DNA from: Thunnus maccoyii
Lineage: Eukaryota > Chordata > Actinopteri > Scombriformes > Scombridae
Assembly (NCBI RefSeq): GCF_910596095.1
Contig: NC_056536.1
Span: forward strand, 33,698,590-33,762,589
Length of the DNA: 64,000 nucleotides
Direction of reading: 5' to 3'
The notes under the pieces were generated by a model. The model was not told where the DNA came from. It saw only the letters and a program-made list of their open reading frames with translations, and ran no database searches. The translations under genes and the position numbers were made by a program. This document shows, piece after piece, positions 45,899 to 57,900 of the stretch (position 1 is its first letter; every line of letters starts with the position of its first letter).

Positions 45899-46281
45899 TA
45901 CTTTTGGAACCAAGGGCGTCTGAAATATCTCCTCCCATTTCACAGCTCTATTACATTGTTGTGCATTTTCTGTATGGTTCACAAACTGAACCTGGGCCCA
46001 ACCCATGTGTGACCATAACCCTCCACCCCCAACACTCTACCAGCCAACATGTATCTTCTACATAAAGTCCCTGGACATGGAGCTCTGCCCTCCAGCTGCA
46101 GGTTTGACACCTTTCCTTTGTTTTCACAGATGATCATCACTTTTCCTGTGACCTTTGCTCTTACTCTGTAATTGATGCGACTACAAAGGTAGCAAAGTGC
46201 AAAATACTGAAAAAAGTAAATGTAATTTATCACTTCCACTGTGTGAAGTGGTAGCCCTGTATTACACTGTGGGAATCATAG
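45899..46281. repeat. 385-bp direct duplication, copy 1
   Basis: Shares with 48884-49288 anchors such as CTGAAATATCTCCTCCCATT, GGGCCCAACCCATGTGTGAC, GTCCCTGGACATGGAGCTCT and GCCCTCCAGCTGCAGGTTTG. Same orientation, 3 kb apart. No LTR-type TG/CA ends or coding content. Confidence 0.8.
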
Positions 46282-46578
46282 TTGCCAAATCCACTTATTA
46301 TAAGCAACTTTGGGCTTATTTTTCTGTAAAGTCGCTTACAGATATTGGTATTCGTGGTTTGTGTTTTTTTGGGCTTATTTCTAAAGTATGGTTGTTTATT
46401 TGGGCTTGCTCCCTGTATTCTCATGAGACCTAGCCCATTGATACTTACACATGTATCTCCCTTTACTCTGACCTACTCTGTCAATCCCTGCTATATTGTA
46501 AGAACATCCTGGGATTTCCAATGATATGTCATTTCATAGGCTGGGATGCTGGAAACCTCCTCTTCCTTTTCATCCAAA

Positions 46579-47033
46579 ATGGACAGCATAGCTGCAAGCA
46601 TATTTTATGGAAAGAGGAGAGGTAAGTCAAATATAGTTTATCTGTTGCTTTTTTTACTGTGATAATCATACATGTTTTTTGTTTATTAACATGTCAGGAA
46701 TTATACATTTAGTTCTGAAAGGAGTTAAATTATTTGTGTTTTGAAATAATAGCCCATTTATTATTAATATGCATATTAATCCACTTAATCACTCAGCATT
46801 GTTGTAGGAAACAGAACTGAAGCAGAGAGGATTCTTTACTGGATAGTTGAGGGAGATTCAGATTTGGAGTTGTCAGATGATGAGAGATGAGGATGAGTTT
46901 GAACTTGGGATGGAAGAAGGTGGTGAAGAAGAGGATGAGGAAGATGCAGGAGGTTCAGATGAGCAGACAGATACAGACACATGGACAGACAGGGACAATC
47001 AGGAAAGAACTTCCTGTGGGCCAGGAGTAGCAC
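46579..47033 (+). pseudogene. N-terminal exons of a decayed piggyBac-like transposase
   Basis: Exon 1, 46579-46621, reads MDSIAASIFYGKRRG and has a GTAAGT donor. Exon 2, from 46808 (TTGTTGTAG acceptor), continues in phase as NRTEAERILYWIVEGDSDLE then SDDE, where a frameshift occurs; the shifted frame reads DEDEFELGMEEGGEEEDEED and ends at a CAC|GTATGT donor (47033). An acidic serine/aspartate-rich N-terminus is usual for piggyBac-derived proteins. No catalytic DDE domain is found downstream, so this is a broken fragment. The family call rests on the N-terminus only; another domesticated transposase N-terminus is possible. Confidence 0.4.
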
Positions 47034-47135
47034 GTATGTTTTATTTAGTTCCAGGATAATATATTCAGTTCCAATAATTAGCCACTATTGATATTCATGG
47101 TAACAAAATTCTATAAATTATATTTTTAAAAGCTT

Positions 47136-47801
47136 TTAATGAGAAAGGCCTTTTGTTTCTCTTGATTCACTGGTTCCCACAAACAATCATTGGTCAGGAG
47201 CAAATGGCCTTGGGGCTAGACAGGGGCGTAGTAGGTGACTTTAGGCAGGTTGTTGGCCAGTGTTGTCCAATCATATCTTAAGTTAGAAGGTGTTTCTACC
47301 TGTTCTGAACAACTAACATGCAAGGCTGGAATGATTTACACTTTCAGACAGTGTCTGCTTGTAGACATTCATAGTGTTGCACTCAAATGATCACAAGCAA
47401 ATTAACACTTTGAACACATGTGTGAACTGAAGTCTGTAAGATAAACATAAAGAAGGTCAAACATGTTTCTGTAGTAAGTTTACTAAATATTCATCTCTGA
47501 TGCACAAAAAATCAAATCACTTTGATAAACCATGTTGTACATGTGTTAAACTGAGATTGAAGGTGAGAACAGAGAAACTTTCCTCCTTCAGCAGATGAAT
47601 GTGAGAACAAACTTTGAACAAACATCATTCTGCACAGAGAGCAAGAACAACATCCAACTGAATGAACAAGTTTTGAGTGGAGGGACTTTAATTTTCTGTA
47701 TCTTCTGTATTTCTGTTTTATTTTTAGGTGTATTTTTAAGTGTCACAGTGTCGTGTCAGCAGACTGGTTCAGACCTGAACAGCAGAGGGCAGCACACACA
47801 C

Positions 47802-47854
<53 letters not shown>

Positions 47855-47976
47855 AACATTATAAACCTCATCAGTTTTAGACCTGTTACTGTTTGTGGTG
47901 TGTCTCTGTTGTGACGTGTGTGTGGTTCATGCTCAACTCTGTGTGTGTCTCTAATGTGTGTCTCTATCAGCAGCAG
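47136..47976. repeat. Shortened collinear copy of parts of 20.7-26.2 kb
   Basis: Four blocks, 47136-47181, 47274-47400, 47411-47480 and 47537-47976, match 20737-20782, 21434-21566, 24632-24706 and 25811-26190 in the same order and orientation. The spacing is about 0.84 kb here against 5.45 kb there. Includes a (CA)n tract at 47793-47850. Confidence 0.75.
47793..47850. repeat. (CA)n microsatellite
   Basis: Interrupted CA run at the position homologous to the (CA)n at 26076-26135. Confidence 0.95.
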
Positions 47977-48065
47977 AGCTCAGCAGTTTATGACAATCTT
48001 TATCACCATCATCATCATTATCAGTCAGACCGAAGGCTGGAAGTCTAAAGAAAACTCTTGTGAAT

Positions 48066-48400
48066 TAGGGCTGCAACTAACTTTCAAAAGTTTGGCCTTC
48101 AGCTAAAATATCGAAATAAACAAATGATTTTGATTAGTTTATAAAACATCAGAAAACAGTGAAAAATGTCCATCCCAGTTTCCCAGACTCTGAGGTGGGT
48201 TCAAATGTCTTTTTGTCTGACCAACAGTCCAAAAGTTATTTAGACAGTTTACTATCATGTGAACTCAAGAAACAGAGAAGTCTCACATTTGAGAACCTGG
48301 AACCAGTCAGTTGTTGACGTTCTTGCTTGAAAAATCACTGAAACGATTCATCAATTTTTGAAATAGTTGCTGATTAATTTTCTCTCAATCAACTAATCAA
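48066..48400. mobile_element. Near-full-length CTGCAACTAA-type hAT-like MITE
   Basis: Starts TAGGGCTGCAACTAAC, contains CAGTGAAAAATGTCCATC, TTTGAGAACCTGGAACCAG and ends TCTCTCAATCAACTAATC. This layout matches a common teleost non-autonomous element of about 335 bp. Fragments lie at 13047, 15400, 44895 and 51160. Confidence 0.6.
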
Positions 48401-48725
48401 GACAAGAAACAAAAGTCTTCATTTCACACTAGAGAGACACACTTTAAATATAGAGCACAGAATAATGTAATGGTCAATCCATTTTTTGAGTTAATAAATT
48501 ATGTACAGTCACTTTCTTACAGTTGATTCTGGTCCCAGTCTGTATTGTTCACTGTAATTCTGTCCTCTGTGAGTTTGTTGTTGTTCTCACCTGTCAAAAC
48601 ATTTGAATTCTGATGTGGTCAGACAGCACGTCATGAGAACCAGTTCTGAGAGAGAAAAATGTAGTTCAAAAGTATGAAAGTAAAAGCAGTGGCTATATAT
48701 TATTATATATGGCATCATTAGATTA

Positions 48726-48838
48726 TTAATACTGAAGCATCAGTGTTAGAGCAGCATGTTACTGTTGTAGCTGCTGGAGGTGGAGCTAGTTTCAACTACT
48801 TTATATACAGTTGGACCATAAATCAGCATAATAAACCA
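48726..48838. mobile_element. Fragment of the 8.0-9.1 kb element type, inverted
   Basis: AGCATCAGTGTTAGAGCAGC then GTTACTGTTGTAGCTGCTGG and AGGTGGAGCTAGTTTCAACT are reverse matches to 8580-8660. A third copy is at 60391-60484. Confidence 0.7.
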
Positions 48839-48883
48839 CCTGTCAGCAGGTGTCCTGACTACTTGCAGGAAACAGAAAGGTTG

Positions 48884-49288
48884 TTTTCCTTCTGGAACCA
48901 GGGGCATCTGAAATATCTCCTCCCATTTCACAGCTCTTTTGCATTGCTGTGCATTTTCTGTATGGTTTACAAACTGCTGTGAACCTGGGCCCAACCCATG
49001 TGTGACCACAACTCTCCACCCCCCGACACTCCACCAGCCAACATGTATCTTCTACAGAAAGTCCCTGGACATGGAGCTCTGCCCTCCAGCTGCAGGTTTG
49101 ACACCTTTCTTTGTTCCGCTCTCACAGTTGATCATGATTTTTTCAGCGACCGTTGCTCTTACTCTGTAATTGATGTGACTTCAAGGTAGCAAAGTGTAAA
49201 GTGCTGAAAAAAAAATCAATGTAAATCATCACTTCTACCCACTATCAATCACTGTGTGGGAACCCTGTATTTCACTGTGGAAATACAA
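48884..49288. repeat. 385-bp direct duplication, copy 2
   Basis: Partner of 45899-46281; see that entry for anchors. This copy is about 20 bp longer. Immediately followed by the inverted-repeat element at 49314. Confidence 0.8.
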
Positions 49289-49313
49289 GTTTCAGAAGCT
49301 GAGCTTGAGACTA

Positions 49314-49545
49314 AGGCCCATGGATGTGTAAAAAGAACTGGATACAGGAAAAGCGCCATAACGGCCAAACCATGTAATTACAACGAAAGTCACTAGTGCA
49401 CTTGCTCCGTGGGCCCCACAGATGCGGAAGCAATGCGGAAGAAGTTTAACTTTTTTTGGCGTCCTTCGCCTCTGTTTCATAGAAATGAACGGGGCTCCAC
49501 CTCTGACGCTGCATCCAGTTCTCTTTATACATCCATGCTGAGGCC
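49314..49545. mobile_element. Short inverted-repeat element with GGATGTnTAAA ends
   Basis: Left GGCCCATGGATGTGTAAAAA then GAACTGGAT; right, in reverse, GGCCTCAGCATGGATGTATA then AAGAGAACTGGAT. Interior includes AGAAATGAACGGGGCTCCAC. Non-coding MITE-like. Confidence 0.55.
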
Positions 49546-49901
49546 TTCAACCGTGAAGACCTCCAAAATGACCACCAGAGGAATGTCCTGTTACATCACA
49601 CCAGCAGCTCTTTTATCATGCAGGGTTTGTGTTTTGGGCTGATAATTAATAGTTTAATAGAAGAGAAGAGCGAGTCTGGAGCTAAGCGTTCTCAGCGACT
49701 CAAAAGTAGACAGACAAAAAAAGAAGTGAAGAACCTGAAAGGAGGAAGAAGCCGGTCATCTGGTCATTTGGCCGTGACGTGATCGCACTGATAAAAACTC
49801 CATCTCTCCGTACATCCATCCCCTCTTCAGACCCTCCCTCCGCTTTTTCTCTCTCGGTGCTGCTTGTCAACAAGTGGGTAAAACTTTTCTTTCACAGTGT
49901 G

Positions 49902-49903
<2 letters not shown>

Positions 49904-49943
<40 letters not shown>
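49904..49943. repeat. (GT)n microsatellite
   Basis: About 19 GT units. Confidence 0.95.
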
Positions 49944-49946
<3 letters not shown>

Positions 49947-50166
49947 ACTACTTTTATACCAATCAACAAAGAAGCAGGCCTCAATGTTTCCTGTCCTCAG
50001 TACAAGGTGGTCCCACCAGTGTGTGTGTTTGTTCCAAAATGAGAGTCAACCTAGCTCTCCATCGAAACCCCATACTCGTTGTCATGACAACAGTATCCCC
50101 CCTCCTCCCCCTCCATCCTTCCCTCATCAGTTTTCCCACAGAACAAAACTAACATTGTGCCCCTGG

Positions 50167-50167
<1 letters not shown>

Positions 50168-50230
<63 letters not shown>
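50168..50230. repeat. (GT)n microsatellite
   Basis: About 31 uninterrupted GT units. Confidence 0.95.
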
Positions 50231-50233
<3 letters not shown>

Positions 50234-50369
50234 AGACATTCAGGTCAGATTAGTTTGTGTTCATTGAGCTTGTGTTCAGAGACACACACTCACAAACACA
50301 CACTCACAAACACACACTTGTTGCTGTTCATGCACTCACCCCTTCCTGCTGAAGAGATGGCTGAAGTTG

Positions 50370-50370
<1 letters not shown>

Positions 50371-50411
<41 letters not shown>
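50371..50411. repeat. (CA)n microsatellite
   Basis: About 20 AC units. With the (GT)n at 50168 it could form a hairpin of about 240 bp. Confidence 0.95.
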
Positions 50412-50416
<5 letters not shown>

Positions 50417-50524
50417 TAGACAAGTAGTGCTTCATAATGGAGTTCACACGGTGAGTGAGAGGCTCTGTGAGACTTTCACACACATACAGTGTTTCTTTCA
50501 TTTTCCCACCTGACTGTTAGGCTA

Positions 50525-51135
50525 TTTTTACGTTAAAGGAATAGTTCAACATTTTGTGAAACTCCTTATTCTCTTTTGTCTGAGAGAAGGCAAATTTAGT
50601 GCAAAGTTTAACCTAAAGTTTGACGTCATTAAAAGAGCGACAGTCAAAGCTCAACAATGGAAAACCATGTGGAAACGTGATGGAAATATGACATTTCTGT
50701 CAGTTTAATGTATTCATTTGAAGAAGGTTATAGTCTCCTCATCGCTCCACACTGATCTGATGTTTTCAGCTCTTCAATTACGTTTAAGTCACGTATGTTA
50801 TCATTTATTCACTCAGTCTGATTACATTTGTTTTTATCCACACAACAACTTTTACTCCTCGGGCAACAGGAAAAATCCTTTTATCAATATTTTGCCTTTT
50901 CAGGTTTTTTATGCACAAATTGAAAATGTGAATAGAGAAAATGTGAAGAGCTGGAGTCAGGACGTGGTTAGCCTAGCTTAGCATAGAGACTGGAAGCACT
51001 TATGAACACCTCTGAAGCTCACTGATTAACATGATTTATCTTGTTTGTTTAATTTGTAGACAAACCAGAATCCAGATGGGAGGAGCTCTGAGTTGAGTCT
51101 GTAGACTCTACTCAGGGCTGAAAAAAGTCTCCTAC
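50525..51135. mobile_element. Dispersed AAAGGAATAGTTCAAC / TTAGCTTAGCAT repeat
   Basis: Starts TTAAAGGAATAGTTCAACAT, a frequent teleost repeat end, and includes GGACGTGGTTAGCCTAGCTT then AGCATAGAGACTGGAAGC, which recurs at 59440-59500. Internal sequence diverged; no coding frame. Confidence 0.5.
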
Positions 51136-52090
51136 CACCTCTGCATTTTCTGTAAATTGCTTAATTGACTAATCATTGCAGCTCTAAAGGTCTTTATCAA
51201 GGAAATTATAGGAGATTGTAGGGTTAGTGCATCAAAATGCTGTAGTTTACATGGCCTGGTGGATACGTCAGCCAATATTAGCTTACGGCAGATATACTGG
51301 TATCGTTGTCAGCTTATATGTAAGAAGAAACTTCTGTACAGAAATACCAAACTAGATTCAAGATGATTTAGAAACAGTGTTGCTGCTACAGAGTTTGTCC
51401 ACCAGAGAGTAAATTGCCTTTTCAACTGTAAAATGTTCCACTGAGTATGTATCTCAGTCACAAATCCATAAATCTGCAGAAACAAGTAGTGAACACAACA
51501 GTGACTTATCATACAGTTGCTTATTTCCACATCCAGCAGTTACAGAGCAACATTATCATTCATTGGAGTCGTGTTTCTGTCCACCTGGTGAATGTAAGTC
51601 CAATATTCACTCTCTGTTTCTGCTCTCTAACAACTCCTGAGGGAAATATCTGGCTCTTTAGCTGCTAAATGCTCCACTATGTTCACCAGCTAGTCCACAG
51701 CTAACTGTGTCTGTTTGCTGTTTGGTGCTGAGCAGGTAGTGTGCAGTGGCTTTTTAGAGCTTTTTCTCTGAAAACAGCTGCCTGCTGCAGCTGAAAACGA
51801 CACTATGAGAGCGCTGTGAGTGAGTCAAAACAGTAAAGTTGCAGCCGGACAGATAAACAATGAGCTGAAACTCACTATAAAGCTCCATAAAGCCGAGAGG
51901 AGCTGCAGAGTCACTGATAATTCTCTGTAGGTTCATCACTACGAGCCACGACCAACACATTACACACTTTTTAAAACTCCCAAACTCACTATCATCCTCG
52001 AAAATCCAGTATCGCTCAGTGATAATCATAGTGCGCAGAGAGAGTAGAGATTTGAGGAAAAAGTGGATCTGATTGTATGAGACATGCACC
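51135..52090. mobile_element. MITE end plus unassigned dispersed repeat
   Basis: 51160-51190 (TTAATTGACTAATCATTGCA then GCTCTAA) is a CTGCAACTAA-type MITE end. 51580-52080 (CTCACTCTCTGTTTCTGCTC ... ATCAGTGACTCTGCAGCTCC-type sequence in reverse) looks like a common teleost repeat whose family I cannot name. Confidence 0.35.
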
Positions 52091-52099
52091 CACCATAAA

Positions 52100-53730
52100 G
52101 ATAGATGTGGGGCTCGAACCTGTGACCTTCCTGTTACATAACTCCAGTCTGCAGTTGGTTCCCATCCAGTCTGTCCCAGAGACGTTCTTGCATGACCAAT
52201 GGAGGTCTAGTCGCCTGTGTGTGTGTGTGTTGGTGGCTTCATTAAGGAACAGAGGCGGTCTGTTCAGTAGTTTGTATCAGCGGAGCGAACTCTCATCACT
52301 ACTAATGAGAACAACATCACCAGCCCCTGAAACACTCTGTTCCTCCAACTCTCCATCAATCTCTCTCTGTTCCTCCACCTCTCTGCAGTCCTCTACTCCA
52401 GCTTTCTCTTCCTCTGTCCAATTGCCTTTTAAAGGGTTGGTTCACCAAAATGACAAAACTTTTTTTTTCACTTACCTCAATTGGAATCTATGCAATGTAA
52501 ACTAAAAAAGAAACAGACATAGATGAAATATTGAGTGAAAAAATAAACATCAAGTATGTGAACCTTTTTGACTTTTGCAGGGTAGCTAGGTGGATGGAGG
52601 AACAACGAGCAGGCGTCATTACCGTTTGATAGCTCAACGGAGCCCAGATTTATTCCCTTGCCGCAGCAACAGCTAACCCGAGGTTGACGTGTCCCCAGTA
52701 ACCAACAAAACAGGGTGACTAACCCACTGAGTCTTTGAACTTATATTTCTCGTTAGCTAACCCTCCATTAACGTGTCCTGCATCCCTTCTATCCATCCTC
52801 AGTCAATCTGGCGTGTAATGTAGCAACTTACACACACAACCCCTTCTCCCCTCCCTAGAACTACTTGTCAGCCAATTACCCACTACGGTGGACACCTCCC
52901 TCAATAAAACCACTACGAAACAACACACATAAACAGAAACTTATACCCAGCATTACAATATGAGCTACGAAGTCTTTGACACATATCTCCTATTGACTTA
53001 ACATGAGTGTTTTTATTTTTAGTAATTCCTAACTTCATCATAGTTCTTTTCTTTGCTGAAACAGACTTCAATTTTGACTTTCTGAGACTAAATTATAGAT
53101 ACATCAGGATCTGATAGGTGTGGTGGTGGATGTGTCCCTCCGTCTAAACACTAAACATGCAAAATGAAATTCTGATACAAAAATGCAAAAAATGAAACTA
53201 ATTAATATCAGTATACATTTTGCTCAGGATCAGTGCATGTAATCCAAGGGCAAGCTACACTCCTTTGTGTTCAATTTAATTTTCTTTCAACGCAACTGGG
53301 TCAGCAATGGAGTCTCAAATTGCAACAGTAATGGCGATATTTTGCTTTTTGTGCTTCTTAACAAAAGAGGAAGAAAGTTTTGGGTTCAGCCAATCTTGAC
53401 GAGGTGATAAAGACATTAAGCACACATCACATCCATTCCCAGTATAATAAGTGCGGGAAATTAACTCACAGATGTTGATGTAACATACCATTAAATCACT
53501 TTGAATTAAATCACATAAGACTTCAGCAAAGGTAATTTATTTTATATCAATAAAACATTAGAAATAATAATTTGCATTTTTTAAGAAACCTACTGTAAGT
53601 TCTCTTCTCAGCTGTCCGCTGATTCCCAGTCAATGACCTTTGACCCTTCCCAGTTGATGTTGTTAGTGCTTTTGATCCGGTGTTCACAGGTCACATAATG
53701 ACAACTGAACCAACCAGACAATTATGTTCA
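52100..53730. other. Intergenic, no gene recognised
   Basis: 52100-52160 has a reverse B-box-like GGTCACAGGTTCGAGCCCC, a possible SINE fragment. The rest is unremarkable AT-rich DNA with short frames. Confidence 0.5.
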
Positions 53731-53738
53731 CTCATTAA

Positions 53739-54377
53739 AGGACTGGTTCACAATTTTTCAAGACTCTCCTAAAACAACAGTCAGAAGCCCAAATGAACAT
53801 TAAAGAGGTTTTTCTTGCTGTAATCATTCCTCCTGTTCATACTGACCATTAGAAGATCCCCTCAGAATGACCTTACAATGGAAGTGATGGAGGACAAAAT
53901 CCACAGTCCTCCTTCTGTGCAAAAATGTATTTAAAAGTTTATCTGAAGCTAATATGAAGCTTTAGCATCCAAATGAGTCACATCAAGTAGATATCTTTCA
54001 ATGTTACAGTTTTTTTAGTGCCAAAGTTCCTCTTTTTCTTACTACACTTCCACCGCAACTCAACAGGGAAACACTGTCTGAGGAAACACAAAGAGGGAAT
54101 TTGATGCTAAAAAGACTGTAAATGTGTCAGATATCCACTTGATATGACTAACTCAGACTGCTGAAGCTGAATATAAGATTCACATCAACCTTTAAATGTT
54201 TGGACACTCTGTGGATTTTGGCTTCCATCACTTACATTGAAAGCACATTTGAAGGGGATCTTTTAATATCCAGTATGAACAGAAGGAATGATTACAGCGA
54301 GGAAAACCTCTTTCACTGCTCATATGGACACCTGACTGTTGTTTTCAGAAAGACTTGAAAAATTGTGACCTGATCTT
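53739..54377. mobile_element. 639-bp MITE with long inverted ends and TTAA flanks
   Basis: Left AGGACTGGTTCACAATTTTT then CAAG; right, in reverse, AAGATCAGGTCACAATTTTT then CAAG. Inverted similarity continues about 130 bp (ACAACAGTCAG, GTAATCATTCCTnCTGTTCA, AGATCCCCTnnnAATG). TTAA flanks both sides (53735-53738, 54378-54381), the target site used by piggyBac elements. Non-coding. Confidence 0.7.
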
Positions 54378-54623
54378 TTAAGCCCTTGAGATGTGGTTAA
54401 AAAGCTAGCAATTGGACCTTGATTTCAGATTATTTGGTCAGACTTTCATATTTGTCCTAGTAGCCTCTGTGTCTTTCTCTGTCCCTCTGCAGAAACATCA
54501 TTTCCTAACTGCCCTTTAAATTTGCAAATCCCCATCTCGGGTTGTCGGGGGTAACCAGGCAAAGACAGGGGGGATGCAGGGACTCTCATTGATTCACACT
54601 GAAGAGTTTGAGTTTCTAAATTA

Positions 54624-54629
<6 letters not shown>

Positions 54630-54674
<45 letters not shown>

Positions 54675-54696
54675 AGTGTGTGTGTGTGTGTGTGTG
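54630..54696. repeat. (TC)n-(GT)n compound microsatellite
   Basis: About 20 TC units followed by about 9 GT units. Confidence 0.95.
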
Positions 54697-54910
54697 AACA
54701 CATTTTTTTCTATCCTTATTGGGACCGTTTCTGGTATAAACACTGACCTTATTGGGACCAATAGTCCTCATGGGGACCAAAGTCCAGTCCAAATGCAGTA
54801 AAATGTCATTTCTGAGATTCTGGTTAGGGTTAGGCTGTACAAAATGAATGGAGTCAATGCAAAGTCCTAACAAGGATAGCTGCACAAATCTGTGTGTGTG
54901 TATGTGTGTG
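54697..54910. repeat. TTATTGGGACC repeat embedded between GT tracts
   Basis: CCTTATTGGGACC occurs at about 54714 and 54748, followed by CCTCATGGGGACC and GGTTAGGGTTAGG, ending AACAAGGATAGC and a second GT tract at 54892. This module between (GT)n runs is frequent in teleosts. Confidence 0.5.
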
Positions 54911-54919
54911 AATGTGTGG

Positions 54920-57900
54920 GCCCATCTTTCTCACACGTGAATTTGGGCTGGTATCCCATGGTGACGGGACAGTAGTGAGCACATTGATATGCAGAGCGGC
55001 AGCTCTACTGAGGGAAAATCCTCCGAGACTGAGCAGGGAAAAAGGATTCTTTATTTAGTTGAATACTACAGAAAAGAAAAAGGCATGAATGAGTTTCTCA
55101 ATATCTTTTATAAACATGAAACTTCCCATTCTTGCTATTTGCTTTACATCATGTAAGATTAATTTAGTCAAAAATCGTCCTCCTTCTTGGAGTCATAACA
55201 GTCAGATGTGAACACACAGACATAAAACACATCAAAATCATTCAGTGTGACTTACACTTCCCGAGTAAATCCTTATCGCCACCATTATGTCCATTGCCAA
55301 TAAATCTCCACATCACATTTTAAAGTTTTCTTCAGTATCAAAAAAATCCAGTTATAGTTGTCTGTACATCCATGGCTACACTCCAAACATGAGCTGCTAA
55401 CAGCTAATTCAGTTTCTTTTCAGAAGACTTTTAATGGAGACTATTTGACAAAATGTAAACAAATCTGGTGTAAAAAAGTGTCTGAAAAAGAACAACAGCA
55501 CCTACCTGTAGCTGACATTACAACAGCGCATTTGATGAGCTTTTATGGGATCTTGCTCTACTGATGGTTTTATGTTTTTCTGTCATCATATTGGTTCAGA
55601 AACATTCATCCATGTTAGTGGATGGGACATGAGCCAAACTAAAAAATCAAAGGACAAGTATCAAAGGATAGTTCTAGTTTTGCACGTTTTAAAAATTGTT
55701 ACTGATTGTGTCCATGCCTAATGTATTACACGCTTCCAATGTGGCTACTGTGTAGCTGTAGGCTCATTAGATTGTCCTCTCTTGTTGAAGGGTTTTTTAA
55801 TATTATGTGTCAAATTTTGTGAATAAATCCTTTATTGTTTGAGCTGTCAGCCTCTTGTCTTCTTTATTTGGGACACTTACCTGTGTTTGTGGTAAACCAT
55901 TTTGGGTATTAATACTTATATCGGACCTGTATGAAATCTTCATCACTACAAAAATACCACGCATGCTCAATGGCGTCTACCTCTCACTTGAGGGTTAGTA
56001 CCTTATTGCTGTTTTTACTCTTTGGAGCCATTTCTAAACAAGCTACAGACAAAGGAACATGTCAGCCAGTGCAGCGGTGTGGCTCACGGTGTGTTTTTAA
56101 TAGTTTCTGAACAACAACGGAGGTCTATGGCACAGAGGAATAAGATATATCAGACTTTGGATACACATACAATACTTGTTAGCAGATCAATTCATTGTTT
56201 GTTTGGATCAAAACATGATTGTCAACATTTGTTGACAAGAAGGAAGGGTAGAAAATCGCCAGATATGTCCTTTAACACAGTTTAGTAAAGGATTTGTGCC
56301 ATCGACTCCTGTCTCATCACTGACGGCAGACCATTGTTTTTGGAGTATTTTATACCCCAGCAGTTATATAAAGTTATATGGTGCATCACAGCTAATAGGC
56401 TTAATGTTTCCTCTGTTTTCAGACTCAAGCATTGTCAAGATGGTTTGCTAGCGGTCAATGGCCCCATGTTGAACTCAAGATTTCATGGAGATTTACTTCA
56501 CTCTCTGATTGCAGTGATTCCACTGAGATTAATATTGCTCCAAAATTTTTTTTTGGTTTTCGCCTTTGCATTGTATCCTAATTTTCTTTTTGTATCTGTT
56601 TCCTTTGTTTCTTTCACACCAAAGATGAAAAAAACAAAAACCAAGAGCTGTTGTTGTTTCTCCTCAAATTTGGCTGACAGATGAATTTGACAATTGAAAT
56701 CCCTGTTAGTTAAGTAATATTACTAAGATAAAGCAAAAGACAACAGCATGGGTTTGTTATCATCTATCAACCTATGTAGTCCACATCTTTTTTGGTGAAT
56801 TATCTGAGACAATCTTGTGTTTAATGTTTAGTTTAGTCCTTTGAATTAATATTGTCATCCTGTGCAGTTTCCATACATCGTGTAAAATTTAAGAAGAAAA
56901 ATGTTGTCAAGTTGGTTATGTTAAACGATTGGATGGTGGAGCAACATGGTGGTTTTACCATTTCAATTCTACGTACAGGACCATCTCCAGTCCGTCCTTG
57001 AGACGTGGTTATTAACATATAAAAACTGTTGATGGCCACCACAAGGCCCTTACTGTCTTGAAAGATTTAAACAAATGCAAATAATAGAGGCCCAAGAATG
57101 GAACCCTGAGGGACTTCACATTTCATGGTAATCCGCTCACATTAATGATTTCCAGTGTTATCAAAGTCATAATCACTGCATTAATACGAGATCACAAAAA
57201 TTTTTAGGTAAAACCACAAACATTTACTTATAAATTACTACCTCTACTTCCAGGTGATTGGTTTGTGCTGTGCTCAAAATATAAATACAACCTGGAGAGA
57301 CACAAAAGGTTTAATTTTAAGAAAGTAAAACACAGGCACTAAGGTTAAGGATGTTTTGTGTGGGCTGCCCCTTTATTAAAGAGTTACTTTGAGATTTTCA
57401 GTCTTTGTCATGAGCCCAGTGTCCAATCAATATTTTATGTACTGTTAACATCACTAAAACCAGTGGAACATATCCAATAATTGTGAAGCTTAAAAAATAA
57501 CTCTATAATAATTTAAGTTCTGTTTACTGAAGAGGGCTGTGGAAAATAATAAAAAGTTTAGGAAACGAACCTTCAGTTAAGATTTCTTTTTTTTAACACA
57601 GATATGTGTTCCCAAAGTTAAATCTGGAGTGCAGGACTTTTGTCTCCCCCCTCTGGCAGTGAGAGTAATTATAAAAACACTGTTGATATCCATCACTACT
57701 GTTGCGGCTGTAAAACAGTGGATAAATTGTTTTGAGCATCACACAACCACTGCAAAATGACTTGTTTCACTATCTGAATTTGATCCAATTGGTCCAATAA
57801 AATTTGGAAAGTCTAGAAGAGCCGAACGATTAAATTGTTTCATCCCCATTAGAGTAAGCAGAGAGCTAAACAGAAGTTAGTCGACTCAGTTGGCAGAAGT

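Noticed and set aside
45899..49288. LTR retrotransposon with 385-bp LTRs
   Set aside because: Repeats lack TG...CA ends, primer-binding site, polypurine tract and any gag/pol remnant between them.
50171..50419. Open frames made of Cys-Val or Thr-His repeats
   Set aside because: Translation of (GT)n and (CA)n microsatellites.
56334..56684. 116-codon open frame on the + strand
   Set aside because: Hydrophobic AT-rich translation without start context, splice partners or recognisable motif.
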